Shown here piece after piece: positions 21,246 to 31,103 of a stretch of DNA of 57,279 nucleotides. Under the pieces are notes generated by a model that saw only the letters and a list, made by a program, of their open reading frames with translations, was not told the origin of the DNA and did no database searches. This DNA comes from Azolla pinnata. Taxonomy: Eukaryota; Streptophyta; Polypodiopsida; Salviniales; Salviniaceae. Numbering within the stretch: the first letter of the stretch is position 1; each line of letters begins with the position of its first letter. The stretch spans positions 1-57,279 of the forward strand of contig JBBBWG010028666.1 in the NCBI GenBank assembly GCA_037176905.1, read 5' to 3'. The translations under genes and the position numbers were made by a program.

Positions 21246-23880
21246 TCATTTGGATGAGGAATGGCCTCCATCGCCATTAGAAAAAGATGAAGAATCTGTC
21301 GGAGCTTTTATGATGCCGGGAGGACTAAGCAGGGCTACTGAGTTATATTTTGATTGGGAATATTTCCTGTGTACCACTGTCACGTTCCCTACACCCGCTG
21401 TGCTATGCAGTCCAACCATCGAGCTCGCACATTCTCTGTAAAAACATGAGCAGTAGAAAGAAGCCAGTAAATTTACTAAACGATTTGATTGATGCATTCA
21501 TCCATCGAAATGATCGTACGCTGTTTCCTTCTTACATGATATCCAACTCCTTGTAACCTGAGTGCCATTTCAGAGTCCCATTCCATCTGGCTTCTTCACC
21601 GGATTTCAACGTATTCCTCGCTAAATACACTGCCGAAGCAGCAAGCATGGACGGTGTGAACTTCAGCATGGCATAATCCACCAAGCACAACTCCACAAAA
21701 TAGAAGGCCAACATATTCATCTGCAAGCAACAAGGACACCTAAGATTGTATGCAACACGCACATAGATACGTACTCATTCTCTCTGTGTATCTGTGTATG
21801 CACAGGGAAAGACACAGAGAAAGCGAGATGTGAGAATGACATTACTACCTGTTGATCAGAAGCGGCAGCCTTGAGAAACCTAACCAAGAACACGTACGGT
21901 GTTGGGATGCACATATTGAATTTTAGAGTGTTAAGCATATGTTTTTCCTGCTTAATGCATAATGTTAAGATTGTTATACCAGTCAGCTGAACCATGGACA
22001 AGAAAATTGGCAGTTAACCCGAAAAGAAAGATGGAGTTGGTTTAACATACCATATCCAAAATCTGTGATCTAGTGTAAGCATTATCTGAAATAATAATGA
22101 AGTCCTTAATCTGAAAATAAATACAACAGTAAAATTTGCATTTCAGAGTACAGGCAGAGATATAATGATCCTACAAAAGTTAAGAAAGACTTACCTCAGG
22201 TGCCCATATTTCTTCATATTTAGATGCTATGAGCATAGCTGTCATCCCTACCAGCTGCAAGTTCTTCCTTTCAATGGGATGCAAGGCTAAGTATCGATCA
22301 ATCAAGTTTGTGGTGAGAAAGAGTGTCTCAGGCATAAGTTTGAACTTGAAATGAACCTGTAATTAATTGTATAACAAGAAAGGAGTGAGATGAGTTCCAT
22401 GCCTAAAATAACCATCTTTGGAACCTCTAAAAAGAAGACGGCATACCTCTATGAGCCAGTCAATCAGAACTGCTCTCATCTTCTCATTGATCTCTGACTG
22501 TTTAGACATGTAATTGGGGGGGACACAACTTTGAACCTATGATGTAGCCAAAATGTTAGCCAGGATCTGATATTATATAACCACTCGCGTTGATATGTCA
22601 AGGTTGCTCTATACCTCGGTTTTGCGGTAGAAACTATATATATCTTCAACATAATCGACCACTGCCAACTGATTTCCGACATCCTTCGCATCAATGTCTG
22701 TTATTGGCTCTTCAGTAGGCTTCTTGAATCCACCAGAGGCCGCCTGAGATCCGTTATAGCAATTAAACACGAGAATACGTGTGTTGCATATGAATGTACT
22801 TCTGGCTAAAAGTGTAATGGTCTCTTACCTCACTTCTTGCAGTGAGTATGGCTGTTAGTGTTCTTCCTTTCCTAGCTGCTGGAACACGCGGATTCTTTGG
22901 ATTTGGCAAAGCTTTAATGCGAGCTGAGACATCCCTGGATGCCACAGCTTGAGATTCTTCAATGTTATCTGTGACAGAGTCTATATCTGTCGCAGCTTGT
23001 TTTAGTAGATCTTTTTGATTATTAGCTAGCTGTGCAACAAAGCTCCTGGAAATCCATTGGAGAAGATTAATCCATTAGATCTCTTCTCCTTTTAAAAGTA
23101 TCCGCATAATATAATGCGTGCCAGTAATACCTTGTGATAGGCCTGTCTACTACAGGTATTGTAATCTTCTTTTCCACGTTCTGACTACTGTGAAATTAAA
23201 TACGTAGCGTAAGTACCTTGCAGAAAACCTCTTTGAGTAAAGATTTATACCCCGCGACACATACTCTTTTGTTGCATTTGAACGAGCGACTACATTTCCT
23301 ATGTCTCCCAAGGCTCGGCGATTGTTAACCGGAGCAGCCTGTGGTTTACCTAATCCACCAGCACCTACACCGTTTCCGGAGAAAATGAATTATCCCTCAC
23401 ATTCGCAGATACAGAAGGCACCCATTGTTTGACGGTTTACCTCTTGTATTCACCGCTTTTGTTTCCCCTCTCTTGTTCTCGTCTTGTTGAAGAGCTGCTT
23501 GCTGCTGAAAACGAAACTTGATGAATCAGTTTCCATGTTCGGATTCAAGAATAGACGTGGAAAATTCTTTTAGTAAAGGATATCTCTTTTAGAGAAAATG
23601 CTTTTAGTAAAGAAACAACAGACAGAATTCTTGTTTTGAGGCAATCAAACATCGTGAGCCAAAACGAATCACCATGTCTTAGGCTAAAGAATTCAAGAAT
23701 GGGATGCATTTGTGCTAGGAATCGGTCCTCCCTGGCTTCGCACGCTAAACAAAGACACACGAAGAGATATGCTAAAAAAATAACGTTCGATTGAAAGGAA
23801 TCTACGCAGCATAATTAAACTTAACCATAAACCATGACACGTTTTACTAGGAAGTTCTCGCTTACCCTGGTTTCATACAT
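21246..23880 (-). CDS. CYCB1: B-type mitotic cyclin (B1-like)
   Basis: Regulatory subunit of the mitotic cyclin-dependent kinase, nuclear at G2/M. Twelve exons, 455 residues: 23880-23866, 23504-23441, 23364-23265, 23187-23131, 23045-22829, 22743-22615, 22536-22447, 22356-22195, 22110-22051, 21947-21849, 21720-21536 and 21435-21246, all GT-AG. A destruction box RRALGDIGN sits at residues 42-50, for APC/C-driven degradation. The cyclin N-box has [21 protein letters not shown], then [11 protein letters not shown] at 214-224 and VHFKF, the B-type HxKF feature; KYEEIWAPE and the C-terminal fold ([12 protein letters not shown]) follow. The first coding exon is only 15 nt. Exon 2 (CAGCAG) and exon 4 (CAGTAG) start at tandem acceptors. 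A 5' leader intron from about 24411 to 23933 is inferred. Family certain. Confidence 0.93.
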
Positions 23881-23932
23881 GGTGGAGATCGCACATGTAC
23901 CACGGGAAGAATCCTTGAGAGCTTAGGAAGAT

Positions 23933-24425
23933 CTGAAGGGGGAAGACAAAAATGGACTAAAACTCGTAAGGATCACGAACAAAATCCAAGAGGAAGAAGA
24001 AAAAGAAAAAGAAGAAGAAGAAGAAGATGATGACCACGGCGAGTATGACGACGATGACGATTATGATGATGATGATGAAACGCGAATTGAACAAATATGG
24101 AAAGATTAAAAGGATCACTAAAACTGGTAAGGATCACGAAGGAAAGCCAAGAAGAAGATGATAAACCAAATAAAGATGATGATGAAGAAGAAGAAGAAGA
24201 AGAAGATGATGATGATGATGATGATGATGACGATGATGATAATGTGCGACTTGAAAAAAAGATGGAAAGGTTAGAAGGTCAGCTTACTTACCAGAGAGGG
24301 GACAAATGAAGATAATGATGATGATGATGATGGTGGTGAAGATGAAGATTGTGAAGATGATGATGCGCGACTTGAACGAAGATGGAAAGGTTAGAAGGCG
24401 AGCTTACTTACCAGAGAGGGGAAAC
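23933..24425 (-). repeat. GAA/GAT repeats and triplicated splice-donor segment in the cyclin leader
   Basis: In plus orientation a segment 'gcgacttgaa...gatggaaagg' continuing through 'agcttacttaccagagaggg' occurs at 24246-24301 and 24367-24421. A shorter, more diverged copy lies near 24082. They are separated by GAA and GAT microsatellites. In cyclin sense both full copies contain CTCTG|GTAAGTAAG, a strong 5' splice site (24411 and 24291). A good acceptor with a pyrimidine tract lies at 23934-23933, 53 bp before the ATG. Confidence 0.7.
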
Positions 24426-24479
24426 CGTGCGATGCGTTGCCGGTAACCTGAGATGACGATCTTTCGCTCTGAAAGAAGA

Positions 24480-24560
24480 ATCAGAAGCAGAATCAGCAGA
24501 ATCAGCCGCAGAATCAGCAGAATCAGCAGCAGAAGAAGAAGCAGAAGAAGCAGAAGGAGG
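24480..24560. repeat. CAG-AAT-CAG / GAAGCA repeat in the cyclin 5' leader
   Basis: Imperfect 'cagaatcagcagaatcagc' units followed by 'gaagaagcagaag' units on the plus strand. In gene sense this is a pyrimidine-rich leader (TTCTGCT...). Confidence 0.7.
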
Positions 24561-24587
24561 AGCAGAAGGGAGGGAAGGAAAGACAGA

Positions 24588-24710
24588 TTGTATTTATCTT
24601 CGCCACAACGGATACATTGATACATGTCTGTGGCGCACCGATCGGAGCCGTCCATCGCCTCGATCGGACGGCTCTCCTTTCTTCGTTCCCCGCCCCGCTT
24701 ACCGTTTTCT
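24588..24710 (-). promoter_or_regulatory. Putative cyclin promoter: TATA-like word and MSA-like cores
   Basis: A TATA-like AAGATAAATA (gene sense) lies at 24600-24591. Two AACGG words, the core of the mitosis-specific activator element bound by MYB3R proteins in plant B-type cyclin promoters, lie at 24607-24611 (plus strand) and 24706-24702 (minus strand, AAAACGGTAA). The core is short, so chance occurrence is possible. Confidence 0.35.
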
Positions 24711-24818
24711 CTGCTAAAAAGCCTACAAAAAGAACAGTTAAAAATGGTAATAATAATAATAAAGCCAAAAAAACCTCTATTTTTAAACCTAATCTAGTTT
24801 GATTAAATGCTATTGTTA

Positions 24819-24883
24819 AACCCTAACCCTAACCCTAAAACCCTAACCCTAATCCTAAAACCCTAACCCTAAACCTAAACCCC
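24819..24883. repeat. CCCTAA-type telomere-like run upstream of the cyclin
   Basis: About nine mixed CCCTAA, CCCTAAAA and CCTAAA units. It lies roughly 220-290 bp upstream of the inferred cyclin transcription start and reads TTAGGG in gene sense. Confidence 0.85.
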
Positions 24884-25840
24884 GAAATCCTAGAAATGCG
24901 ATAACGATCGATGTTAATAATAACCAGACAAATAAGTGTAATTTGATCGGAAAGGTTGTTCCGTGTGAAGCGCAATGCGTCGAAAATCTTATGTTTTCTT
25001 CTAGAGAGCTGCCGTGGTGTGAGCTTAATCGTGGAAAATTAACGATCCTAATAATGTTGCTAATTTACCCACTAGTAGTAGTAGTAAGCCGGATTTTTGG
25101 GTGCTTCAACCTTAATCCTCTAGCTAAAATAGGCCCGATTTCTTTCTTAAGAGTAGTGGAACTGGGGCTCGGAAACCCTCCCTCGTTCTGGAGAAGTGCC
25201 CTAAACAGTAAAAGCTTGATCAATAAAAGATTAACAAACTCTAATGTCGCTTCATTTAGATGATGCCAGTTACGGTAAGCCAAAACCTAGTGCTTGAGCT
25301 CTGATCCTCTCTATTTGAGGCCTTGAATTTTTCGCGCAAAGTGCGTATCTTGGTTTTGTTAATCGATGTTGCTACAATAGAGTATAGTGTACACTTGTGT
25401 ATTATACGTAGTGTGTAAAATTCTTGTTCTTGCACAAATGTTTGGCTTAATGTATTTCATATATCTATTATTTTCGAGCTTGTTAGTTTATATTTTTTCT
25501 ACAATTTGTTGTCAATTGCCATAATCAAACAATATCATATTTTGTTACTTTAGAAAACAAATGGTTGGAGTCGGACACAAGCAAAGGTCCCTGTTTTGTT
25601 TTTAACCTAAATTATCCGAATCATTCTCGAACTCTTAACAAGTTCTTTTCCAATGTTTACAGGGATTGCCAATGTCTAGATTCAGCAAGAAGCAGATCGT
25701 TCAGACTTCCAGAAGAACCGATAAAACAAAAATCGATCGAATGCGGATGGACCGCTGATCTTATCACAATGACAAAAAGTGTGTGTTCCGAACACTTCAA
25801 CGAGCTCTTCCTTCTGTTATGAAATTCTGATTTAGAGCAT
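24884..25840. other. Intergenic between the cyclin and PPR genes
   Basis: AT-rich unique sequence. Short open frames at 24943-25263 and 25565-25822 show no recognisable family or splice context. Nothing supported. Confidence 0.5.
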
Positions 25841-25844
25841 GCCC

Positions 25845-26082
25845 CCATGTCATCATCATCATCACCATCATCATCATCAGACTAAGCGGCATGAGGTGTA
25901 TCCTACATCAGAACATGCCTCAAGAGCATCATCATCATCATCATCATCCGACTAAGTGGCATGAGGTGTATCCTACATCAGAACATGCCTCAAGAGCATC
26001 ATCATCATCATCATCATCCGACTAAGTGGCATGAGGTGTATCCTACATCGGAACATGCCTCAAGAGCATAATCATCATCACC

Positions 26083-26114
<32 letters not shown>

Positions 26115-26515
26115 AGGTGTATCCTGCATCGGAACATGCCTCAACACCAACACCATCACCATCATCGTCATCATAGATGTATCCTACACCGGAACATGCC
26201 TCAGGACTATCATCATCATCATCATCATAGGTGTATCCTACATCAGAACATGCCTCAAGACCATCATCATCACCATCACCATCACCATCACCGTCACTAC
26301 CACCATCACCATCATCATCACATCATCATCATCATCATCATCTGACTAAGCGGGCATGAGGTGTATCCTACATCGGAACATGCCTCAAGAACATCATCAT
26401 CAGCATCATCATCATCTGACTAAGCGGGCATGAGGTGTATCCTACATCGGAACATGCCTCAAGAACATCATCATCATCATCATCATCACTATCACCATCA
26501 CCATCATTCACATGA
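25845..26515. repeat. CAT microsatellite and 50-130 bp minisatellite downstream of the PPR gene
   Basis: Eight units with the core 'gaggtgtatcctacatc' then 'gaacatgcctcaaga' start near 25893, 25964, 26034, 26114, 26175, 26229, 26357 and 26432. Each is separated by (CAT)n or (CAC)n of variable length, which explains the irregular period. A ninth, eroded unit ('cgacatgacgcgtatccca') lies at 26528 inside the PPR reading frame. Confidence 0.9.
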
Positions 26516-28840
26516 CTATCCGACTGATCGACATGACGCGTATCCCACATCCCCCGGATCACCACCATCACCATCATCATCACCATCATCATCACCATGA
26601 CCATCACCATCATCACCATCATCATCATCATCATCAATCACACGGCCGATCTGACCGATGCATCCTCCGCCATCTCTGTAGTAGGTCCTGCATCCAGTGA
26701 GCATGGACACGCGCACGACAGCATCGGGAGGCATGGGCATGCACCGCAGAACATCCTGCGCCTCACTCAAATGCCCCTTCCTGCATAGAAGGTCAGCCAT
26801 GCAACTGTAATGCTCCATAGCCGGCTCGATGCCCGCCAGCAGCATGGTGTCGAAATAGATCAAGCTCTTTCCCAGATCTCCTGTATGGCTGCAAGCGGCG
26901 AGAAGGCTCGTGAAGATGGACTTCCTCGGCCTCAACCCATGCTCTTTCATAGCCGCGATGAACTGCCCAACTTCGTCGGATCGCCCATGCCTTCCATACC
27001 CTCCGATCAGAGCTGCCCACGAGACCTCGTCTCGACTCGCCAGCGCTTCGAATACGCTCCTCGCCTCATCCAACCTACCACATTTCGCATACATGTCGAT
27101 GGCTGTGTTCGCGACGCTGAGATCCGATTCGAGCTCGCATCGGATCGCTTCGTCGTGGGCTTCGCGCCCCCGCTCCAGCAACGAGGCGCTGCTCCCGCAC
27201 GCTCTCAAAAGGCACAGCCAAATGGCTCGATCGGGCTTGATACCTTCGCCCCGCATTTCGTCGTAGAGCTCGCAAACAGAGGAGCAATGCCCTTGCTCCG
27301 CATGCGCCGATAGCAGCACGCCCCACGACACCACATCCTTGCAGGCTAGCCCATCAAACACGTGCCTCGCTTCTTCTAGAAAGCTCCGCTTCGCATACAT
27401 GCCGATCAAGCTGCTTCCGATGAGCCCCTCCGATTCCATCCCGCTTCTCGTTATCCGGCTGTGCAGCTCCCTCGCCTCGTCTCTCTGCCAAGACTCGCCG
27501 CGCGCTCTCAGAAGGTGCAGGTATGTCACACCGTCGGCTGCAAAACCCCGTCTTTGCATTTCGTTGAACAGCTCAAAGACACGGAGAGGAAATCCGTTCA
27601 CAGAATAGCCCCCGATCAATGCGTTCCATGAGCCCGTATCCTTCCTGACGAGCCGCTGGAAGGCATTGCACCCCTCGATCAAACCGCATCGCGCGCTGTA
27701 GACTTCGACCAGCGTGCTTCCGACAAGAGCGTCCGAATCCGCGCTCGCCCGGACGATTACGTCGTGCAAGACTCTACAATGCTTCAACAACCCTGTGATT
27801 TCGCACGCTTTCAATGCGTCGCAAAGCAGCCATGGATCGGGCTTTATCCCATCGTGCTGCATTCTCTCCGCGAGCAACGAGAGCGCCGCAAAGCCCTCCC
27901 CGCATCGAACATATCCGCCGATCATCGCCCCCCATGAGACCACGTTCCGAGACGGGAGGAGATCAAACACTCTCCGAGCCTCCGTTGGCATAAACCCTCC
28001 CTTCACATACATGTCGATGAGAGAGCTCCCCACGAAGGCGTTCGACTCCACTGCGCTCTCCATGACTTGATGATGAATTATCTTCCCCCAATCGATCTTG
28101 CCCGAGCTACCACATGCTTTGAGGACGCAGCTGTATACGACTTCACTCGGCATAATCCCTTTGCTTAGCATCTTCGCAAACAGATCTAGCGCTGCAAACC
28201 CCAGATCATTCGTGGTGTATCCGCTGATCATTGCACCCCATATCACCACATCAGCGATCTGAACTCTTCCGAACACTTGCTCGGCATCCTCGATCCGCTC
28301 GCAATTGGCATATGCCGCGATCAAAGCGCTCGAAATGGCTGCATCGGAGTCGAGCCCAGATGCCACAACCCGATTATGAACAGCCTTGGCCCATTCCAGA
28401 TCTCCGACATGAGCACAGGCTCTCAGGACGCACAGGAACGTGACCTTATCGGGCGGAACCCCGGACTTCTGCATATCTCCGAAGAGCCGGAGGGCTTCGT
28501 CTCCTCGGCCCGACTCGGCGTGCGCGGAGATGATGGCGCTCCACGTGTAAACGCTGGGTTTGGAGGCGATGGAGAAGGTGAGCAGAGCGTCGGGGAGGCT
28601 GCCGCAGGCGGAGAAGATGCGGATGAGGTGATCGGAGAGGGCGGAAACGGATTCGAGGCCGAAGAGGAACATGAGGCCCTGGATCTGTGCGGCGCCGCGC
28701 GGGTCTCTGCGGCGAGAGCAGAGCTGGAGGAGGTCATAGATGGTGTCTCGGGTGATGGGAGTTCCGCCATGCGAGGCTCGGTGCAGGGCATGGCGGAGAG
28801 CCGAGCAGGTCTGCTGCCTGCAGAGCCGCGCTCCTCGCAT
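26516..28840 (-). CDS. PLS-class pentatricopeptide repeat protein with an acidic repeat-derived tail
   Basis: RNA-binding helical repeat protein; plant members act on mitochondrial or plastid transcripts. Single exon, 774 residues from the ATG at 28840. Roughly 17-18 repeats of 31-36 residues run from about residue 100 to 700, for example VYTWSAIISAHAESGRGDEA, NVVSWGAMIGGYVRCGEG and EVSWAALIGGYGRHGRSDEV, with the alternating pattern of PLS proteins. The E motif starts normally at about residue 702 (MPPDAVVRVSMLTGCR) but stops after some 20 residues. From about 733 the frame enters the CAT-repeat array and encodes an Asp/Gly tail ending at 26516. No DYW deaminase domain remains. The N-terminus is Arg-rich and could be an organelle-targeting peptide. 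The gene may be functional, or a C-terminally broken copy. Confidence 0.85.
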   Translation of the reverse strand: MRGARLCRQQTCSALRHALHRASHGGTPITRDTIYDLLQLCSRRRDPRGAAQIQGLMFLFGLESVSALSDHLIRIFSACGSLPDALLTFSIASKPSVYTWSAIISAHAESGRGDEALRLFGDMQKSGVPPDKVTFLCVLRACAHVGDLEWAKAVHNRVVASGLDSDAAISSALIAAYANCERIEDAEQVFGRVQIADVVIWGAMISGYTTNDLGFAALDLFAKMLSKGIMPSEVVYSCVLKACGSSGKIDWGKIIHHQVMESAVESNAFVGSSLIDMYVKGGFMPTEARRVFDLLPSRNVVSWGAMIGGYVRCGEGFAALSLLAERMQHDGIKPDPWLLCDALKACEITGLLKHCRVLHDVIVRASADSDALVGSTLVEVYSARCGLIEGCNAFQRLVRKDTGSWNALIGGYSVNGFPLRVFELFNEMQRRGFAADGVTYLHLLRARGESWQRDEARELHSRITRSGMESEGLIGSSLIGMYAKRSFLEEARHVFDGLACKDVVSWGVLLSAHAEQGHCSSVCELYDEMRGEGIKPDRAIWLCLLRACGSSASLLERGREAHDEAIRCELESDLSVANTAIDMYAKCGRLDEARSVFEALASRDEVSWAALIGGYGRHGRSDEVGQFIAAMKEHGLRPRKSIFTSLLAACSHTGDLGKSLIYFDTMLLAGIEPAMEHYSCMADLLCRKGHLSEAQDVLRCMPMPPDAVVRVSMLTGCRTYYRDGGGCIGQIGRVIDDDDDDGDDGDGHGDDDGDDDGDGGDPGDVGYASCRSVG

Positions 28841-28894
28841 GGCACCATAGCTGGGGAACCTGCGAGCTCCTTCGAATTCGCCCAAGATGAAGAT

Positions 28895-28920
28895 AGGTTG
28901 GATTCGAACTTGTGACCTCT
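28895..28920 (-). other. tRNA-like B-box word upstream of the PPR gene
   Basis: In minus sense 'ggtcacaagttcgaatccaa' resembles the Pol III B box of tRNAs and SINEs. It closely matches the word at 13697-13722 ('gtcacaagttcgaatccaga'). No A box or tRNA fold is apparent, so at most this is a SINE remnant. Confidence 0.35.
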
Positions 28921-28950
28921 TAGTTTCCACAAAACTGAAGTGAAGTGGAG

Positions 28951-29045
28951 TTAGGGTTAGGGTTAGGGTTAGGGTTAGGATTAGGGTTCAGGGTTTAGGA
29001 TTGAGGGTTTAAAGGTTCAAGGTTTTGGGGTTTAGTGTTTTGAGG
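28951..29045. repeat. TTAGGG hexamer run upstream of the PPR gene
   Basis: Five TTAGGG units decaying into TTTAGGG-like words up to about 29045, some 110-200 bp upstream of the PPR start codon. In PPR sense it reads CCCTAA, opposite to the runs upstream of NTF2 and the cyclin. Confidence 0.85.
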
Positions 29046-30025
29046 TTCAAAGGTCTGGGGTTTTACGGTTTTCATGTTAGATCATGCAGATTCGAGCTCC
29101 TTGCTCCATTGTAACATGCTACCGTTGCCTGTTTCGATTGTTAATTTCATGTCAGGCTGTCGAGAGATGATTCGTCTACCGTGGTCGATCGAGTTGGTTG
29201 AACCTTGAGCTAATGGACTTTGTGTGCGAAGCTCTGCTACTTCTAGATTGTTTGGAGACGGGAGAAACTTTCGGGCGAATGAAGGCCTATGTAAGTGCCA
29301 ACCGAGACGATAGGATAGAGGAGATGAAAGGAGCTAAACCTTACTAAGGAGACAAAGACGATGCCACTTTAGAAAGTTCGAAACATCGGTGGAGTTAACT
29401 GAGTTTCGTAACGCTGGAACTTGATCAATGCTCGCAAATGAAGATGCCTTAGTTCTCCGACACAAGCAAAGGATCGAGGTTGGTGAAGCTTCCCAGTCTA
29501 GTTCTCGACGAGCAAGATTTTATCGAAGCTAGCAGATCGAACAGCTCGACTTGATCGGCATCCAGCAGCAGCGAAACGACAGAGGATATATAGGTACGAT
29601 CAATATGCAAGAGGGTGCAAAGCACATGCCCGAAGGTGATAAAATCGGATTGATCAAACGGTGGAAATGGACGCCTGAAATGAATGGCATGCGAAGAGAA
29701 GACAAACCTACAGAACCAGACTGAACTGTTTGCTACATTGCTACTGCAAATCGCTGCTTTCGAATGATACAACGATACGAGTCCATGCAACCTCAACCGA
29801 AACCCAACTTTTTTCTTGTCAATGGGTCATGTCATTCGATCTTTGTCTGGAAGCAATTGGACTGGTTATCTGCAGGAGCCATGTCATTGATGTATAGAGC
29901 GGAGCGAAGAGAGCAGATCATGATCTGTTTCCTTCCGCATTGCTCTTTTTTCTTTTTAATGGAGGACAAAAGGAGGCACGGCGAAACGATTCCTCGATCC
30001 CCCTTTCCTTCTTCTTGGAGGAGCT
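29046..30025. other. Intergenic between the divergent PPR and RING genes
   Basis: Unique sequence with no gene recognised. An open frame at 29449-29796 (minus) lacks an ATG start and has no family resemblance. Confidence 0.5.
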
Positions 30026-30029
30026 TTCT

Positions 30030-30710
30030 AGAGTATGAATGCATGCATGCATATGTATGTATGCATGCATGCATGTGTGTGTGTGTTTAAGTATGTGTGT
30101 ATGCATGTATGTGTGTGCATATGTTTAAGTATGTGAGTATGTATGTATGGATTTATGTGTGCGTGGGTGTATGTATGTATGTGTGCATCTATGTATGTGT
30201 ATCGGTGTGGATGCATTTGTTCATGTGTGCATGCATGTATGTATGCATGTTTATGTGCATGTACGCATGTATGTGTATGCATGTAGGTATGCATGTATCA
30301 CTATGCATGGATGCATGGATGTATGAATGTATGTACGTGTGCATGCATGTATGCGTGCGTATGTCGTGTGTATGTATGTGTTTAAGTATGTGTGTGCATG
30401 TGTGCCAGCGTGTGTATGCATGCATGCATGCATGTCTACATGTTTGTCTGTAGGCATGTCTGTATGTGTGTATATGTATGTATGTGTGCATATGTGCATG
30501 GGCATATGCATGTACGTATGTATGTGTGCGTGCATATGCATGTACGCATGGGGGTGTTTGTATGCAGGCATGTATGTATCGTTATGCATGGATGGATGGG
30601 TGTTTGCATGTGTGCATGCATGGTGCATGCATGTGTATGCATGTGTATGCATGTGTATGCATGTGTATGCATGTGTATGCATGAGTATGTATGTATGTGC
30701 GTGTGCATGG
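30030..30710. repeat. GTAT/GCAT microsatellite block upstream of the RING gene
   Basis: Irregular GTATGTAT, GTGTGT and GCATGCAT runs for almost 700 bp. It includes a run of five 'gcatgtgtat' decamers at about 30625-30675 and a repeated 'tgtttaagtatgtg' word (30085, 30122, 30379). The composition is the reverse complement of the block upstream of eIF2alpha. Confidence 0.9.
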
Positions 30711-31103
30711 AAGGGAAAGGGGGCCAAAAGTGTAAATAGATAGAACGTAATTTCTGGTTAAATAGCTTTGAAAATATATTAAATGAAAATCTAAATAAAT
30801 AAATAAACAAATTATATATTGGGGTTCTGTTGTTGAGCTTCTTCTTCGCCATATCCTCGCCATTTCCTTCTCCTTCTTCTTCTTCTTCTTCTTCTGCTTC
30901 TTCTTCTTCTTCTTCTTCTTCTTCATCGCCGTTTCCCTGCACGTCGCCTGCAACATCTCAGCTCTTCCCTCCCAGATCCGATCCTTCCCTTCCTTCTTCT
31001 CTCTGCATTCTCTCCGCTCCCCCCCGCCTTCCGGTTTCTTGATCTCGGGATTTCGCGCAGCTTCTGCACAGCATCCCTTTCTTTGCTTTGGAACCTCGAA
31101 TGA
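30711..31103 (+). promoter_or_regulatory. Promoter and 5' leader of the RING gene
   Basis: AT-rich DNA with a TATA-like attatatatt at 30811-30820. A leader follows, rich in TTC repeats (about 30866-30930), then CT-rich sequence up to the ATG at 31104. A second in-frame ATG is at 31122. Confidence 0.5.

Noticed and set aside
21070..21441. Rightward open frame with a poly-Glu run
   Set aside because: It is a GAA microsatellite read in frame and lies antisense to the cyclin terminal exon and 3' untranslated region. No family resemblance.
25565..25822. 85-codon plus-strand open frame
   Set aside because: No family resemblance and no plausible flanking exons.
26810..28930. Antisense open frames across the PPR gene
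   Set aside because: Shadow frames of a GC-rich coding sequence; the minus-strand PPR repeats are unambiguous.
28841..28930. 30-residue N-terminal extension of the PPR frame
   Set aside because: The extension has no ATG (it would begin at GTG) and overlaps a tRNA-like word; the first ATG at 28840 is used.
30028..30743. Cys/Met/Val-rich and His/Thr-rich open frames
   Set aside because: Microsatellite translations, as at 9 kb.
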